Shown: positions 27,379 to 36,785, counted from the stretch's first letter. The stretch is DNA of 64,000 bases from JABAQJ01 sp046327745 (GCA_046327745.1 JAXLXV010000016.1:62001-126000), one strand, 5' to 3'. Notes: generated by a model from the sequence alone, not told the origin. Numbers and translations are program-made.

Positions 27379-28169
27379 GCGACTTGTTCCGTCTTGATGA
27401 CCGTAGCGTAGTGGTTGCTGGCGCAGGCTCTGGCATCGGCGAGGCTGTCGCGCGCGCCTGTGCCCTGCAGGGAGCGCAGGTCACGTGCGCTGATATCGAT
27501 CTGGCCAACGCCCAGCGAGTGGCGGAGTCGATTCAGGGGGCGGGTGGCCGGAGTACCGCTGTGCGCGTCGACATTACCGACGGCGCGGCCACTGAGGGCG
27601 CACTGGAAGACGTTTTGTTGCGCACCGGCCGACTCGACGCGGTGGTCTGCACGCCCAGCATCAACGTTCGCAAAGCCATCCTGCAATACTCGGAGGAGGA
27701 GTTCGAGCGCGTTCTGCGTGTGAACCTGAAGGGGAACTTCAATGTCCTGCGCGCGGCCGGTCGGATTCTCACGGCGCGCCGGACCGGTAGCATCGTGTTG
27801 TTCTCGTCCATCCGATCACAGGTGGTGGAGCCCGGACAGGCCGCGTACGCGGCCACGAAGGCCGGCATCGTTCAGATGGCGCGCACCGCGGCGGCCGAAT
27901 TCGCCCCGTACGGCGTGCGCGTGAATGCGGTAGCGCCCGGCGTAGTGGAAACGCCCCTGACCGCCCCCATTCGCTCTGTGCCTGACTGGTATGGTGCCTA
28001 CGCGGCGCGGAATGCCCTCAAGCGATGGGCCACCGCCGACGAGATGGCATGGCCCACGGTCTTCCTTCTTTCGGATGCATCGAGTTACGTCACTGGGTCG
28101 GTCTTGGTGGTGGACGGGGGCTGGCTGGCGGTAGACGGACGCTACCAGCCGCCGGGCATGGGGGAGTGA
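27375..28169 (+). CDS. Short-chain dehydrogenase/reductase
   Basis: Classical SDR of 264 residues. The nucleotide site is AGAGSGIGEAVARAC, followed by acidic DI at the end of the second strand, which suggests NAD preference. The catalytic serine lies in VLFSSIRSQ and the Tyr-x-x-x-Lys pair in AYAATKAG. C-terminal landmarks are VNAVAPGVVETPL and GSVLVVDGGW. The usual NNAG is replaced by TPSIN, an uncommon variant. It overlaps the symporter gene by ATGA, consistent with co-translation. Confidence 0.9.
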   Translation: MSDLFRLDDRSVVVAGAGSGIGEAVARACALQGAQVTCADIDLANAQRVAESIQGAGGRSTAVRVDITDGAATEGALEDVLLRTGRLDAVVCTPSINVRKAILQYSEEEFERVLRVNLKGNFNVLRAAGRILTARRTGSIVLFSSIRSQVVEPGQAAYAATKAGIVQMARTAAAEFAPYGVRVNAVAPGVVETPLTAPIRSVPDWYGAYAARNALKRWATADEMAWPTVFLLSDASSYVTGSVLVVDGGWLAVDGRYQPPGMGE

Positions 28170-28206
28170 AGGCTGCGTGCTTCACACGCACTCTCGGGAG
28201 GAACGG

Positions 28207-28587
28207 ATGATCGCCGAATCCACGGAGCAATCGCCGCCGTCCAGCGCGCCGCCGCCGACGGTCGAACCCACGCTGGCGGAATTGATGGGACGCGTGGCGC
28301 GCCGCGTCTCGTTCAACCTGGCCATGGGCACGAGCGCCGCGAGCGTCGTGCTGCTGGCGCTGGTGCTCGCGTTCAGGCCGGGCCAGTGGCGTGTGGCGTT
28401 GCTGCTGACGGCGATCGCGTCTGCTGGCGGATGGACCATGGCCGAGCACGAACGCGTGGACGGCGTTCCCGGTGGCTCACCGTCCTGGCGCGCGCTACAG
28501 TCCGTCACCGGCGTGCTTGGCATCGCGACGATCTTTGCGTTCCTGTTGTCCATCCTGTCGTCGGCGCTTGGCCTGTGGATTTCCTGA
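28207..28587 (+). CDS. Small membrane protein of unknown function
   Basis: About 126 residues: a proline-rich cytoplasmic-looking N-terminus (SPPSSAPPPTVEPT), then three hydrophobic segments (SVVLLALVLAF, VALLLTAIASAGGW, IATIFAFLLSILSSALGLWI). The ATG at 28207 follows an excellent Shine-Dalgarno (GGGAGGA). It lies after the SDR gene and before a small acetyltransferase on the same strand. I do not recognise the family. Confidence 0.7.
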   Translation: MIAESTEQSPPSSAPPPTVEPTLAELMGRVARRVSFNLAMGTSAASVVLLALVLAFRPGQWRVALLLTAIASAGGWTMAEHERVDGVPGGSPSWRALQSVTGVLGIATIFAFLLSILSSALGLWIS

Positions 28588-28611
28588 ACGAGCAGGAGTT
28601 GGCGACGACAC

Positions 28612-28896
28612 ATGGCTGAATCCTTCGATGTTCGCGACAACCCAGACGCTTCGCAGTTTGAGGTGACGGTGGACGGCCATCTGGCCGTGTCGCAGTACCG
28701 ACTCGGTGACGGGCGCATTGTGTTCACACACACCGAAGTGCCCGCCGAGCTGAGTGGCCGCGGCGTGGGGTCGGCACTGGCACGCGCAGCACTCGATCAA
28801 GCACGTGAACGCGGGCTTCGTGTGGAGCCGCGCTGTCCATTCGTCGCGCGGTACATCGAACGCCACCCCGAGTACGCGGACTTAGTGCACGAGTAG
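28612..28896 (+). CDS. Small GCN5-like N-acetyltransferase (YjdJ/YidJ type)
   Basis: A complete 94-residue mini-GNAT. QFEVTVDGHLAVSQYRL and RIVFTHTEVPAELSGRGVGSALARAAL contain the acetyl-CoA loop, and the end is RCPFVARYIERHPEYADLV. This matches the family of about 90-100 residues that lacks the N-terminal half of normal GNATs. The substrate is unknown. Confidence 0.88.
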   Translation: MAESFDVRDNPDASQFEVTVDGHLAVSQYRLGDGRIVFTHTEVPAELSGRGVGSALARAALDQARERGLRVEPRCPFVARYIERHPEYADLVHE

Positions 28897-28991
28897 CAGT
28901 AGCGCGACGCAGGAACGGCTGACATTCTGTAGCCGCGCCGCGTCACCCCACGCGCGCGCCCGATGTTTTTCTCTCCCACCGCGGATTTCGT

Positions 28992-31166
28992 ATGAAACGG
29001 CTCGTCCTCTCCTTGGTTGCTGTCGTGGCCTGCGCCAAAACACCATCTAGCGCATCCAATGCCGACATGGCGCGATGGGAGCAGCAGGCGCAGCGCGTCA
29101 CGATCACGCGAGACGACTGGGGCATCGCGCACATCCATGGGAAGTCGGATGCCGACGCCGTCTTCGGGATGATCTATGCCCAGGCAGAGGACGACTTCCA
29201 TCGTGTCGAAACGAACTACCTGAATTCGCAGGGACGCCTGGCCGAAGCCGAGGGCGAGGCCGCGATCTATCGGGACCTGCGCATGAAGTTGTTTATCGAT
29301 CCGGATAGCATGAAGGCGCAGTTCACTGCCAGCCCACCGTGGCTGCAGACGCTGATGGTCGCCTGGGCGGATGGACTCAACTACTACCTGGCCAAGCACC
29401 CGACGGTGAAGCCGAACGTGATCACACACTTCGAACCGTGGATGGCGCTCACGTTCAGCGAAGGGAGCATTGGCGGCGACATCGAGGACGTCTCACTCAA
29501 GGCCCTCGAAGCGTTCTACGGTGGCGCCGGTGCCAAGACGGTCGCCGAGGCGCCGTTGCGTCGTCTGGATGAACCCACCGGATCCAACGGTATCGCGATC
29601 GCTCCGTCCAACACGTCGGCGCATCGCGCCCTTCTCCTGATCAATCCACACACGTCCTTCTTCTTCCGCTCGGAATTGCAGATGACGAGTGACGAGGGAT
29701 TGAACGCGTACGGCGCGGTCACGTGGGGACAGTTCTTTGTGTACCAGGGATTCAACTCCCGCGTTGGCTGGATGCACACCTCGAGCGGTGCGGACGTCGT
29801 CGACGAGTTCGCCGAGCGCATCGTCAAGCAGGGGGACAGCACGCTCTACGCGTATGGAAAGGAGCTGCATCCGATCATCAGCCGCAAAATCACCATACCG
29901 TACAAGACGTCGAGCGGCATGGCGAGCAAGGACTTTACGGTGTACTTCACGCGGCATGGCCCCGTCGTTCGCGAGGCTGACGGCCGGTGGATCAGCGTGT
30001 CGCTCATGCACGATCCGGTGAAGGCCCTTACGCAGTCCTTTACGCGTACCAAGGCCGCCAGCTACAAAGATTTTCGCCAGACGATGGACCTGCACACCAA
30101 CTCGTCGAACAATACGATTTTCGCATCTGCGGATGGGGACATCGCCTACTTCCATGCCAACTTTGTACCTAAGCGAGATCCGAAGCTGGATTGGTCCAAG
30201 CCGGTGGATGGGAGCGATCCTCGCACTGATTGGGGACCAGCGTACGGCGTCGAAGAGAGTCCGCACCTGTTGAACCCGCCGAATGGCTGGCTGTACAACT
30301 CCAACAATTGGCCGTATTCGGCTGCGGGCGCGAATAGCCCGAAGCAGAAGGACTATCCGAAGTACATGGACGTCGCCATTGAAAATCCCCGTGGCATTCA
30401 CGCCATCCGCGTGCTCGACGGAAAGAAGGACTTCTCAATCGCCAAGCTCATCGACGCCGCATACGACTCCTATCTTCCCGCATTCGCCGACCTCATTCCC
30501 ACACTGCTCAAGGCCTACGATCAAACGCCGACCACGAGTCCCCTCAAGAAGCAGCTGGCGGATCCCATCGCTGCGCTTCGCGATTGGGACTATCGGTGGG
30601 GTGTGTCGTCCGTGCCGACGTCGTTGGCGGTCTTCTGGGGCGACGAGCTGTGGCGTCGCGTGCGCGCCGAGGCGGAGAGCGAAGACATGTCGGTATACGA
30701 CTACATGGCCAAGCGGACGACCGGCGAGATGAAGCTTCAGGCCTTGGCGGCTGCCGCGGACACACTGACCGCAGATTTCGGCAACTGGAAGACGCCCTGG
30801 GGCGACATTAATCGATTTCAACGACTGACGGACGACATTGTGCATCCGTTCGACGATGCACGCCCGAGCCTTCCCGTCGGCTTCACCTCGTCGCGCTGGG
30901 GGTCGCTGGCGTCATTTGGTGTCGCCCCCGCCACGCATACCAAGAAGATCTACGGCAGCTACGGGAACTCGTTTGTCGCCGTCGTGGAGTTTGGCGACAG
31001 TGTGCATGCGCGCGCCGTGACGGCTGGCGGCGAAAGCGGCGACACGGCGTCCAAACACTTCAATGATCAGGCCGAACGTTATGCAAAAGGGGACCTGCGC
31101 GAAGTGTACTTCTATCCGGCGCAGTTGAAGGGCCATACGGAACGGGAGTACCATCCCGGGTCATAG
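28992..31166 (+). CDS. Penicillin acylase family N-terminal nucleophile hydrolase, exported
   Basis: Lipoprotein-type exported acylase of 724 residues (signal ending VACAK). The small-subunit part contains ITRDDWGIAHIHGKSDADAVFGMIYAQAEDD. After a spacer comes EPTGSNG, where Ser198 would be the N-terminal nucleophile after autocleavage. The large subunit has LLINPHTSFFFRSE and the catalytic-type asparagine region SSNNTIFASADGDIAYFHANF. Relatives hydrolyse beta-lactam side chains, N-acyl homoserine lactones or other acylated amines. The length and the HxH variant favour the broad acylase group. The natural substrate is not decidable. Confidence 0.9.
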   Translation: MKRLVLSLVAVVACAKTPSSASNADMARWEQQAQRVTITRDDWGIAHIHGKSDADAVFGMIYAQAEDDFHRVETNYLNSQGRLAEAEGEAAIYRDLRMKLFIDPDSMKAQFTASPPWLQTLMVAWADGLNYYLAKHPTVKPNVITHFEPWMALTFSEGSIGGDIEDVSLKALEAFYGGAGAKTVAEAPLRRLDEPTGSNGIAIAPSNTSAHRALLLINPHTSFFFRSELQMTSDEGLNAYGAVTWGQFFVYQGFNSRVGWMHTSSGADVVDEFAERIVKQGDSTLYAYGKELHPIISRKITIPYKTSSGMASKDFTVYFTRHGPVVREADGRWISVSLMHDPVKALTQSFTRTKAASYKDFRQTMDLHTNSSNNTIFASADGDIAYFHANFVPKRDPKLDWSKPVDGSDPRTDWGPAYGVEESPHLLNPPNGWLYNSNNWPYSAAGANSPKQKDYPKYMDVAIENPRGIHAIRVLDGKKDFSIAKLIDAAYDSYLPAFADLIPTLLKAYDQTPTTSPLKKQLADPIAALRDWDYRWGVSSVPTSLAVFWGDELWRRVRAEAESEDMSVYDYMAKRTTGEMKLQALAAAADTLTADFGNWKTPWGDINRFQRLTDDIVHPFDDARPSLPVGFTSSRWGSLASFGVAPATHTKKIYGSYGNSFVAVVEFGDSVHARAVTAGGESGDTASKHFNDQAERYAKGDLREVYFYPAQLKGHTEREYHPGS

Positions 31167-31187
31167 CGCCACAGGCGTGACGGGCTG

Positions 31188-31211
31188 GGGGCCGGCGTTT
31201 TCGCAGGCCCC
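31188..31211 (+). terminator. Probable intrinsic terminator after the penicillin acylase gene
   Basis: Stem GGGGCC/GGCCCC plus an inner GCG/CGC pair across one mismatch, loop TTTT, followed by TATTTCGTG. It lies 22 bases after the acylase stop and touches the stop codon of the convergent hydrolase. Confidence 0.55.
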
Positions 31212-31996
31212 TATTTCGTGCCGTCGTGAAAGATCGTGGCAGCTATGCGCTCATTGATGGCCGCGTAGTCTACCGGACCCAGACTGCGCTCATCGATCAT
31301 ATCGTGGTGTAGCCCGGCAGGTGCTGGCTTTCCCGCACGGAGAGTGAGCACGTCCCACGTCGGCGTCAGCCGATGGTGTGCCGCCCATCGCAGCACTCGG
31401 CCATAACTCACCAGTTCGTCGCGTGGGTCCAGCACCAACAGCGTGGGAATCCGAAGACAGGTAGTATCCGAGACGCCGATGAGTTGGCGCTGGACCGCGA
31501 AGAGCGCCTCGTAAGCGGCGACCGTGGTCCCTTGCTGCGCGCGAATGGCCTTCGGCGTGAACGACGGCAGGCGAAAGCGGCCTCCGAATATTCGAAAGGC
31601 TTGGACCAATCGCACGACACGGTGCACCTCGATCGGCGGTGCGATCAGCACCTGCCGCGTGAACGGCAATACACCTCGATCGCGCGTAGCCAGCGCGGCC
31701 AAGTGGACGATGCAGCCCAGGCTGAATCCGAGGAACGTCAGCGGGACGTCGATCGCCAGCGCCCGCGCCGTGCGCACGGCTTCTTGCCAGTCGCGATACC
31801 AGTCGTCTGCGGTGAGCGTGCCCCAGACGTCGCGATCGTCGGCTCCCGCGTGGCCGCGAAGCGCGATGCGGACGATCGTTGCGCCTGATGAACGAAGGGG
31901 TTCGTACAACTCCCGCATGGCGTCGGGGCGCACATTCAGCCCATGCGCGACCACGACGACGGCGCGGCGCGGACCAACGGCTTCAAGAACGTCCAT
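31211..31996 (-). CDS. Alpha/beta hydrolase
   Basis: Cytoplasmic 261-residue alpha/beta-hydrolase fold protein. The oxyanion region is VVVVAHGLNVRPDAM, the nucleophile elbow GFSLG, the acid VLDPRDELV, and the base histidine lies near GLHHDMID. The protein resembles monoglyceride-lipase-like or carboxylesterase enzymes. It has no signal peptide and stands apart from the next minus-strand gene by about 35 bases, so it may be cotranscribed with the aminotransferase upstream. Confidence 0.85.
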   Translation of the reverse strand: MDVLEAVGPRRAVVVVAHGLNVRPDAMRELYEPLRSSGATIVRIALRGHAGADDRDVWGTLTADDWYRDWQEAVRTARALAIDVPLTFLGFSLGCIVHLAALATRDRGVLPFTRQVLIAPPIEVHRVVRLVQAFRIFGGRFRLPSFTPKAIRAQQGTTVAAYEALFAVQRQLIGVSDTTCLRIPTLLVLDPRDELVSYGRVLRWAAHHRLTPTWDVLTLRAGKPAPAGLHHDMIDERSLGPVDYAAINERIAATIFHDGTK

Positions 31997-32031
31997 GCCC
32001 GCGCGCCGAATGGGGGGCCGGCTCGGACATC

Positions 32032-33285
32032 CTACGCCGCCGACAATTCCCTGATCGCCTTCACCAGCGCATCCAAGTCTTCGGTGGTCGTGAACAGGTG
32101 AGGTGTCACGCGAACGCCGCGAACATTCGGCGAGTCGATGGCCACGGTCCAGACGCGGTACGTCTCCATGAGGCGCTTGGCCAGGTCGCCAGGTTCAATC
32201 CCCTGTACCCCGACGTTGGCAATGGCCCCGGTTCGCTTCGGATCGGCTGGCGTGTTGACGACCACACGCGGTAGGTCGCGTACTTGGCGCGTCCAGTAGA
32301 CTTGCAGGTACCGCAGGCGCGCTTCCTTGCGCTCACCGCCAATACTCTCGTGAAAATCCAGGGCGTTTTCGATGGCGAGGTCCGTGTGCACCGGGTGCGT
32401 CCCCGTGTGATTCAGCTTCCGGATGTCGTTGGAACCCGGCCCCTCATCGCCAAAGATTGGCCACAGGGTGGCGATCTTCTCCTTTCGCACATAGAGGATG
32501 CCGGCGCCTAACGGCGTTCCCAGCCATTTGTGCAGCGAGGCTCCGTAGTAGTCGCCATGCAGGTCGGGGATCGCGAAGTGCAGATGGCCGAAGGTGTGGG
32601 CACCATCCACCAGCACGTCTACCCCGCGCTCGTGCGCCATGTCGGCGATGGCGCGTACCGGCATCACCTGTCCCGAGATGTTCACCATGTGCGAGACCAG
32701 CAGCAGGCGTGTGCGCGGCGTGATGGCGTTGGCGTACAGCTGCACCAGCTCAGCGTCCGACTGCGGATGGCTGGGCAGGGAGACCAGCCGATTCACCATG
32801 CCGTAGCGCCGGGCCTGCAGCTTGAACTGATCGAGCATGGCGCCGTAGTCCTGCACGGCCTGGATGGCCTCGTCGCCGGCTTTCCAGTCGTAGCCCGAGA
32901 TTACCGTGTCCAGTGCCTCGGTGGTGTTGCGGGTGATAACCAGCTCCTCTGGCGACACGCCGCCCATGGCGGCCAAACGCTGGCGCACGCGGAGTTTGTC
33001 GTCTGCCTGCCGGGTGCGCATGTAACGTGAGGCCTGGACGTTGATGGACCGGACGTGCGCAATAAAGGCATCGAGCACGACTTCCGGTTGCAAACAATAG
33101 AAGCCGTTCTCCAGGTTGATGTACTCGCTCGTCAGCTTGAACTTTCCGCGGATGGTGGTCCAGAACACCTCATCTTCTGCCAGCGCCGAAGGGCTCAGCG
33201 AGCGGTAGTGCTCCAGCAGCCCGGGTCCAAACATCGCGCCGAGCGACACGCTACCGACGGTTCGAAGAAACTCACGCTTGTTCAC
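32032..33285 (-). CDS. Class V aminotransferase-fold PLP enzyme with Tat-like leader
   Basis: PLP-dependent enzyme of 417 residues in the isopenicillin-N-epimerase/cysteine-desulfurase branch. The PLP lysine lies in YYGASLHKWLGTPLGAGILY; VDGAHTFGH carries the cofactor aspartate; ITRNTTEALDTV binds phosphate. The N-terminus reads NKREFLRTVGSVSLGAMFG, a Tat-like signal with Lys-Arg instead of Arg-Arg. The GTG start at 33285 has GGAG six bases upstream and gives exactly this leader. Exported PLP enzymes are uncommon, which makes the leader notable. The neighbour upstream also has a Tat leader. Confidence 0.85.
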   Translation of the reverse strand: MNKREFLRTVGSVSLGAMFGPGLLEHYRSLSPSALAEDEVFWTTIRGKFKLTSEYINLENGFYCLQPEVVLDAFIAHVRSINVQASRYMRTRQADDKLRVRQRLAAMGGVSPEELVITRNTTEALDTVISGYDWKAGDEAIQAVQDYGAMLDQFKLQARRYGMVNRLVSLPSHPQSDAELVQLYANAITPRTRLLLVSHMVNISGQVMPVRAIADMAHERGVDVLVDGAHTFGHLHFAIPDLHGDYYGASLHKWLGTPLGAGILYVRKEKIATLWPIFGDEGPGSNDIRKLNHTGTHPVHTDLAIENALDFHESIGGERKEARLRYLQVYWTRQVRDLPRVVVNTPADPKRTGAIANVGVQGIEPGDLAKRLMETYRVWTVAIDSPNVRGVRVTPHLFTTTEDLDALVKAIRELSAA

Positions 33286-33366
33286 GCGGACTCCAGGTTG
33301 GTGGGTGGACTCGGTCGCGACGGGGACGTGCACCTGTTGGTGACGCCGTCGCGTGAGCCTCACGGT

Positions 33367-34041
33367 TCAACTGGCCAGAATGTACTGGCAACCGGCCTCC
33401 TGCGCCCGCAGGGCGGCAAAGATGCCATTGGGCTGGAGGATTACGCCGGGCAGCAGGTGGGCGCGCGCCTGGGCGTCGGCCGCCTCATGCTCCAGTTTGT
33501 CCTTCTCCTGGTATTGCTGCACCAGCCCGCCAAACGCCCAGCTGCAACCAAGGACAATTCCGCCATCGGCGATGAAGCGTTCAAGTTTGTACTTCGTCTT
33601 CTTGGGATCGTCCCCGACCGAACGGCTGCTGATAGGATTCACCTCGCTCCACTTCCCGTTCTCGTTCCGGATCTTGAGCGCCTTGCCGACCTTGAATCGC
33701 TTCCAATGTTCATCGTCCATCACCAGGTCGATCGCGGTGTGCCGGAAGACGACGACGGCCGACATGTCCTTCCGTTCCACGCCGTACACTTCTTTGTAGT
33801 GGTCGCACCAGGCGACGGCGCGGAAGAGCGCCGCGCCCTCCGAGGCCTCGGGAGAATCAAACACGGCACGATGCTGGCCCGTCACACGTTCGGCCCAGGA
33901 CACGTCCCATTTCGATTCCACGGGTTCTGGATGCGACCGAGGAACAGCTGCATGGCCGATCGAGGGTAGGACGGGCAGGGCCGCGGCGCCCACTGAAGCC
34001 CCGCCTATCAAACCAAGGAATTGACGACGATCACCTTTCAT
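33367..34041 (-). CDS. Tat-exported protein, DsrE-like fold suspected
   Basis: About 224 residues. A canonical Tat signal (DRRQFLGLIGGASVGAAALP) is followed by a domain with WSEVNPIS, a cysteine in VLGCSWAFGG, LLPGVILQPNGIFAALRAQEAGCQYI, and a C-terminal strand. The last part, an alternating strand/helix with the phrase pattern V..NGI.AL..AQ..GC.Y, is reminiscent of DsrE/DsrF-like proteins. I infer the fold only weakly. It lies 80 bases upstream of the class V aminotransferase and is probably cotranscribed with it, so a shared periplasmic sulfur or amino-acid role is possible. Confidence 0.65.
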   Translation of the reverse strand: MKGDRRQFLGLIGGASVGAAALPVLPSIGHAAVPRSHPEPVESKWDVSWAERVTGQHRAVFDSPEASEGAALFRAVAWCDHYKEVYGVERKDMSAVVVFRHTAIDLVMDDEHWKRFKVGKALKIRNENGKWSEVNPISSRSVGDDPKKTKYKLERFIADGGIVLGCSWAFGGLVQQYQEKDKLEHEAADAQARAHLLPGVILQPNGIFAALRAQEAGCQYILAS

Positions 34042-34090
34042 GCGGCGCTCTATAGGTGTGGGGAGGGTCGGCGAGATCTGTATTCCGGGA

Positions 34091-35326
34091 TCACGGGATG
34101 GCCGTGCCTCGCAACAGGTTCAACGCGCGTTCGTTGACCCCACCAAACGGTGAAGGCTTGCCGGGAACGTCGCTGTCCGTGTTCAACGCGGCGATGATTG
34201 CTGTTGACGTGCCAGGGTTCAACCAAAGGAACGAGAGAAACCCCGCTTGGCTGCCGGTATGCCCGATGATCGTAGTCGCGCCATCGCGCATCACAAAGAA
34301 GCCCAGGCCGACGCCGCTCGTCGACGTACCGCGCGAGCCGGTGCTCACCACAGGCTGCCACATTTCCTCGAGCGTGCGGCGGCTCATGACCGTGTCATAG
34401 CGGCGTTGCAAGGTGCTATCGCCGTGCGACGCATTCGCCAGGAACGCCACATACGTCACCAAGTCGTTCAGCGGTGCGTTCCAGCCCCCGTTGGGAATCG
34501 TGATCCCCGGGTCAAAGTCTCGGCCGTTCTCTCGGACCTGTTCGATGCTGGCCGCCGAGTCGCGCACGATGGTGTAGTTGTTCGACCTGTCGGCAGCCAG
34601 ATAGTACGGGGTAGCGCCAAAATAACTGCGGTCCAGCGTCAGGGGCGCGAAGATGTTCTTCTGGACATACGTCTCCCACGGGTCGCCCGTCAGCTGTTCA
34701 ATGACGCGAGCCAGGTAGATGTAGCCGGGATTGGAATAACCAAAGCGACTGCCGGGCTTGAACAGCAACTCCTGATACGGCATCATCGCAACCAGCTGAT
34801 TCCACGTCGTCGGCTCAAACGGTTCCCATGGATGACCGTTGGTGTACGGCCACGTTGGATTCTGGAAGCCCGCCGAATGCGAGAGCAGCATGCGGATCGT
34901 AATGCTGTCGATCATGCCGTACGGGTCGTGCACTTGGCGCAGCTCCGGCACGTAGCGGGTGATCTTGTCATCGAGTGACAACTTGCCCCGATCGCGCAAC
35001 TGCAGGATGGAAAGGGCGGTGAGCGTCTTGGTGATGGACCCGTAGTGAAAGAGCGTGCGGTCGGTGACGCGTTCGTTGCGCCCGCGGTCAGCCAGCCCAA
35101 ACTCGTGCCGAGCGACGATACGTCCATCCCGCACCATGACGGCTCCGGCCCCCACCACTTGGCCTGCGGCGAGCGACGAATCCATGTAGTGCGTGAATTC
35201 CGCCCATCCTGGCGGACTCATGTCGGCGGCGGCGGGCGTTTTCTTGCCGCGCTGCGCGGGCAAGACGGTACTGCAGACGAGCAGAAGGAGTGCGATGAAC
35301 GGCGTGGACCGAGTCATGGTGGCCAT
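34091..35326 (-). CDS. Exported serine hydrolase, class C beta-lactamase fold
   Basis: About 411 residues with a signal peptide (FIALLLLVCSTVLPAQ). The penicillin-binding fold motifs are present in order: Ser-x-x-Lys in YGSITKTL, Tyr-x-Asn in FGYSNPG, and His-Thr-Gly in IGHTGSQAGF. Members include D-aminopeptidases, esterases and peptidoglycan-related hydrolases, and few are true beta-lactamases. The start is uncertain among ATGs at 35353, 35326 and 35317; none has a strong Shine-Dalgarno. Confidence 0.88.
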   Translation of the reverse strand: MATMTRSTPFIALLLLVCSTVLPAQRGKKTPAAADMSPPGWAEFTHYMDSSLAAGQVVGAGAVMVRDGRIVARHEFGLADRGRNERVTDRTLFHYGSITKTLTALSILQLRDRGKLSLDDKITRYVPELRQVHDPYGMIDSITIRMLLSHSAGFQNPTWPYTNGHPWEPFEPTTWNQLVAMMPYQELLFKPGSRFGYSNPGYIYLARVIEQLTGDPWETYVQKNIFAPLTLDRSYFGATPYYLAADRSNNYTIVRDSAASIEQVRENGRDFDPGITIPNGGWNAPLNDLVTYVAFLANASHGDSTLQRRYDTVMSRRTLEEMWQPVVSTGSRGTSTSGVGLGFFVMRDGATTIIGHTGSQAGFLSFLWLNPGTSTAIIAALNTDSDVPGKPSPFGGVNERALNLLRGTAIP

Positions 35327-35407
35327 GGCTGAGACATCCGAAAGCTGGCACATCGCCGCGATCTCGCAACCGGTTGGATGGCCTCACACGCCTACGTTGC
35401 GAGCGGT

Positions 35408-36775
35408 TCAGCGACTCCGGCGAAAGAGTCTCACACCCCAGGCGTCCAGCGCGAGCGCGGGAAGTCCAATGGGGCCGCCTTGGGCGGCAAGCAGCGGGAT
35501 CTCCTCAAAGGTCCCATTGGCCTCCACGGTGCCCGCGAAGGGGCGGTTGGACATGTTGATCGCCACTAAGAACTCTTCGCCCGCGTCGCGGCGCAAGAAC
35601 GTCACGACGCGATCGGCATCGGAGTTGGAGAGCCACGTCGTTTCGCCTTGGCGCAAGGCTGCGTGCGCGGCGCGTAGCGGAATCATGGTGCGATAGAAGC
35701 GAGCGAACTCCGGCCTTCGCTCGCTGCCAGTCCAAAAGACGGGCAGGCGCTCGAAAAGGGCGGGGGCGCCTGACTCCGTCACGTCACCAACTTCCTGCCC
35801 GTTGTACAGCAATGGGACGCCGTCCATCGCGAACACCAGCGCCGACGCGGCCAGCGCGCCGCGCTCGCCGAAGTAGGCGATCGCGCGCTTTTCGTCATGG
35901 TCGTCGGAGAATCGCAAGTGCAACGCGCCTCTCGGATACGCGCGACGCTCATCTTCCCATGCCGCACGAATACCGCGGGCGCTGGCGCTTCCTGTCGCCG
36001 CGTCGGCGATGGCGTGGTACAGCGGCCATGAGTAGTCGAAGTCAAAGGCCTTGGCCACCAGTTCCGGTTCGTAGGCTTCCGCCAGCATCAACAATCCTGG
36101 CTTCACCCCTTCCAGCGTGGTGCGGGCTTGCTCCCAGAAGTCGGTGGGGACGTTGAAGGCCACGTCGGCGCGGAAGCCATCCACGTCAAACTCTCGGACC
36201 CAGTACGCCAGCATGTCCAGCATGTATTTCCGCACGGCGGGATTCTTGTAGTCCAGCGCCGCCACGTCCGTCCAGTCGTACGGCGATAGCACTTGGCCCT
36301 TGGCATCCCGTTGGTAGAATGCAGGCGTCTTCAACAGCTCGTTATCCCAGGAGGTGTGATTCAATACCACGTCCAGGATGACATGGAGCCCCTGCCGGTG
36401 CGCCTCGCTCACCAGTCGTTTGAGGTCGCTCTTGGTGCCGAACGCGGGATTCACGCCGTAGTAGTCCTTCACCGCGTAGGGGCTGCCGATCGTGCCCTTC
36501 TTCTTCACTTCGCCGATCGGATTGACGGGCATCAGCCAGACAACGGTCACGCCCAAGGCGCGCAGGTCGGCGAGCCGGCCCACGATGCCGTTGAAATCTC
36601 CGGTCGCCGAGAACGTGCGAGTGTTCAGTTCGTAGACGACGCCATCGCGCGCCCACGCCGGTGTGGTACGCGCCTGCTCGCGCGAGACGTCGCGTCGCGG
36701 TTGGGCGGTGGCCGGTGTTGCGGAGGAGACAATCGCCGTCAGGAGCAACAGTGAGCAGCGGGCGCGAACGGACAT
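35408..36775 (-). CDS. GH13 alpha-amylase family glycosidase, exported
   Basis: About 455 residues with a signal peptide (SLLLLTAIVSSATPATAQ). The four GH13 regions are visible: I DVVLNHTS, II GFRADVAF with the nucleophile aspartate, III LAEAYE with the acid/base glutamate, and IV FSDDHDEK, where the usual Asn before His-Asp is Asp. A short C-terminal beta domain ends the protein. It acts on alpha-glucans or maltooligosaccharides outside the cytoplasm. It follows the ABC ATPase gene by ten bases on the same strand and may be the last member of the sugar operon. Confidence 0.9.
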   Translation of the reverse strand: MSVRARCSLLLLTAIVSSATPATAQPRRDVSREQARTTPAWARDGVVYELNTRTFSATGDFNGIVGRLADLRALGVTVVWLMPVNPIGEVKKKGTIGSPYAVKDYYGVNPAFGTKSDLKRLVSEAHRQGLHVILDVVLNHTSWDNELLKTPAFYQRDAKGQVLSPYDWTDVAALDYKNPAVRKYMLDMLAYWVREFDVDGFRADVAFNVPTDFWEQARTTLEGVKPGLLMLAEAYEPELVAKAFDFDYSWPLYHAIADAATGSASARGIRAAWEDERRAYPRGALHLRFSDDHDEKRAIAYFGERGALAASALVFAMDGVPLLYNGQEVGDVTESGAPALFERLPVFWTGSERRPEFARFYRTMIPLRAAHAALRQGETTWLSNSDADRVVTFLRRDAGEEFLVAINMSNRPFAGTVEANGTFEEIPLLAAQGGPIGLPALALDAWGVRLFRRSR

Positions 36776-36785
36776 ACGGCAACTC

